Source: Pseudarthrobacter sp. NIBRBAC000502770
GTDB lineage: Bacteria; Actinomycetota; Actinomycetes; Actinomycetales; Micrococcaceae
DNA length: 64,000 nt
Reading direction: 5' to 3'
Assembly: GCF_006517815.1 (NCBI RefSeq)
Contig: NZ_CP041198.1
Coordinates: forward strand, 3,534,001 to 3,598,000
In this document: one piece after another, positions 63,687 through 64,000 of the stretch
Layout of the letters: each line of letters begins with the position of its first letter
Position numbering within the stretch: the stretch's first letter is position 1
Program-made: the position numbers and the translations under genes
Notes under the pieces: model-generated
The model's database searches: none
Told to the model about the DNA's origin: nothing
What the model saw: the letters and a program-made list of their open reading frames with translations, nothing else

Positions 63687-64000
63687 GTGATCAGATTGCA
63701 GGAACTGGACGCAACAGACAAGCGGATCCTGAATGCACTGGATCAGGACCCCCGGATCCCGGTCATGGTGCTCGCGCAAAAGCTGGGCCTGGCACGCGGA
63801 ACCGTGCAGTCACGGATGGAGCGGATGGCGGCGTCGGGCGCCCTCCGGCCCAACAGCAGCCGCGTCCTGCCATCGGCCCTGGGGCGCGGCGTCGCGGCGG
63901 CCGTCAGCGCAGAACTTGACCAAAGCCACTTGAATGAGGCCATCGATGCACTGCGGCGGATCCCCGAAGTCCTGGAGTGCCACGCGCCGGCCGGGGACAC
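63687..64000 (+). CDS. Lrp/AsnC-family regulator, 3'-truncated by window end
   Basis: 104 codons are visible from the GTG at 63687 (AGGAA site); the rest is off the window. The N-terminal helix-turn-helix reads LDATDKRILNALDQDPRIPVMVLAQKLGLARGTVQSRMERM, typical of Lrp/AsnC. The effector-binding RAM domain starts after LGRGVAAAVSAEL. It senses amino acids. The palindrome at 63641-63661 may be its own operator. Confidence 0.88.
   Translation, partial: MIRLQELDATDKRILNALDQDPRIPVMVLAQKLGLARGTVQSRMERMAASGALRPNSSRVLPSALGRGVAAAVSAELDQSHLNEAIDALRRIPEVLECHAPAGD

Overview
This 64 kb window is high-GC bacterial chromosome, most likely from the Arthrobacter/Pseudarthrobacter group (Micrococcaceae, Actinomycetota). 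The group is an inference from: frequent GTG starts; very high third-position GC; a large actinobacterial-type insertion in the 23S rRNA genes; tRNA-free 16S-23S spacers; an IdeR/DtxR iron box; a DUF222/HNH protein; and a GntR promoter that looks leaderless. No prophage, integrase, insertion sequence, CRISPR array or tRNA gene was seen. Most of the window is ordinary chromosomal backbone.

Layout. 1-6.4 kb: an anchored extracytoplasmic protein, an AbiEi/DUF559 endonuclease-like gene flanked by two 102-nt palindromic elements, and an ATGA-coupled pair (CopD-CtaG membrane protein, then thioredoxin-NHL protein) that looks like copper or cytochrome oxidase biogenesis. 6.4-6.7 kb: HU protein. 7.0-20 kb: two complete rRNA operons (16S-23S-5S) in tandem on the minus strand, about 7 kb apart, each with 16S and 23S precursor-processing stems; about 1 kb of unique DNA with a possible decayed gene lies between them. 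20.2-20.9 kb: rpmB-rpmG-rpsN, zinc-independent (cysteine-poor) ribosomal protein paralogs. 21.2-24.0 kb: an overlapping trio of ferric-reductase-like flavocytochrome, FMN-binding protein and ApbE flavin transferase, a trans-membrane electron-transfer module.

24.0-26.6 kb: two paralogous SGNH hydrolases around a MarR regulator and a YciI protein. 26.7-31.9 kb: an iron-siderophore uptake operon (binding lipoprotein, two permeases, ATPase, siderophore-interacting flavoprotein) behind a 16/19 match to the IdeR/DtxR box. 32.2-38.5 kb: an FBP zinc-finger protein convergent with a jetA-jetB-jetC SMC-type operon (Wadjet/MksBEF family). No jetD is next to it, and jetA is broken by a 1-nt frameshift in a homopolymer.

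38.7-52.6 kb: metabolic and membrane genes, including an acyl-CoA dehydrogenase, a YrzE-like protein, YchJ, an aldo/keto reductase with an NAD(P)-binding protein, a molybdopterin oxidoreductase, an S4 RNA-binding protein, a GIY-YIG-like protein, DUF222/HNH, a second CtaG, a uracil-DNA-glycosylase-like protein, a secreted nuclease with a long coiled coil, and DedA. 52.7-57.5 kb: an asparagine-use cluster (GntR regulator, asparaginase, aspartase, asparagine permease) closed by a strong terminator. 57.5-64 kb: secreted gamma-glutamyltransferase, lactate dehydrogenase, an unusual GNAT-AAA+ fusion, an HD hydrolase, GluQRS and the start of an Lrp/AsnC regulator cut by the window edge.

The best leads for something less described are the two 102-nt elements around the endonuclease-like gene, the jetD-less condensin operon, the GNAT-AAA+ fusion, the flavinylation module and the secreted nuclease with a coiled-coil tail. 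None of them is proven novel from sequence alone.
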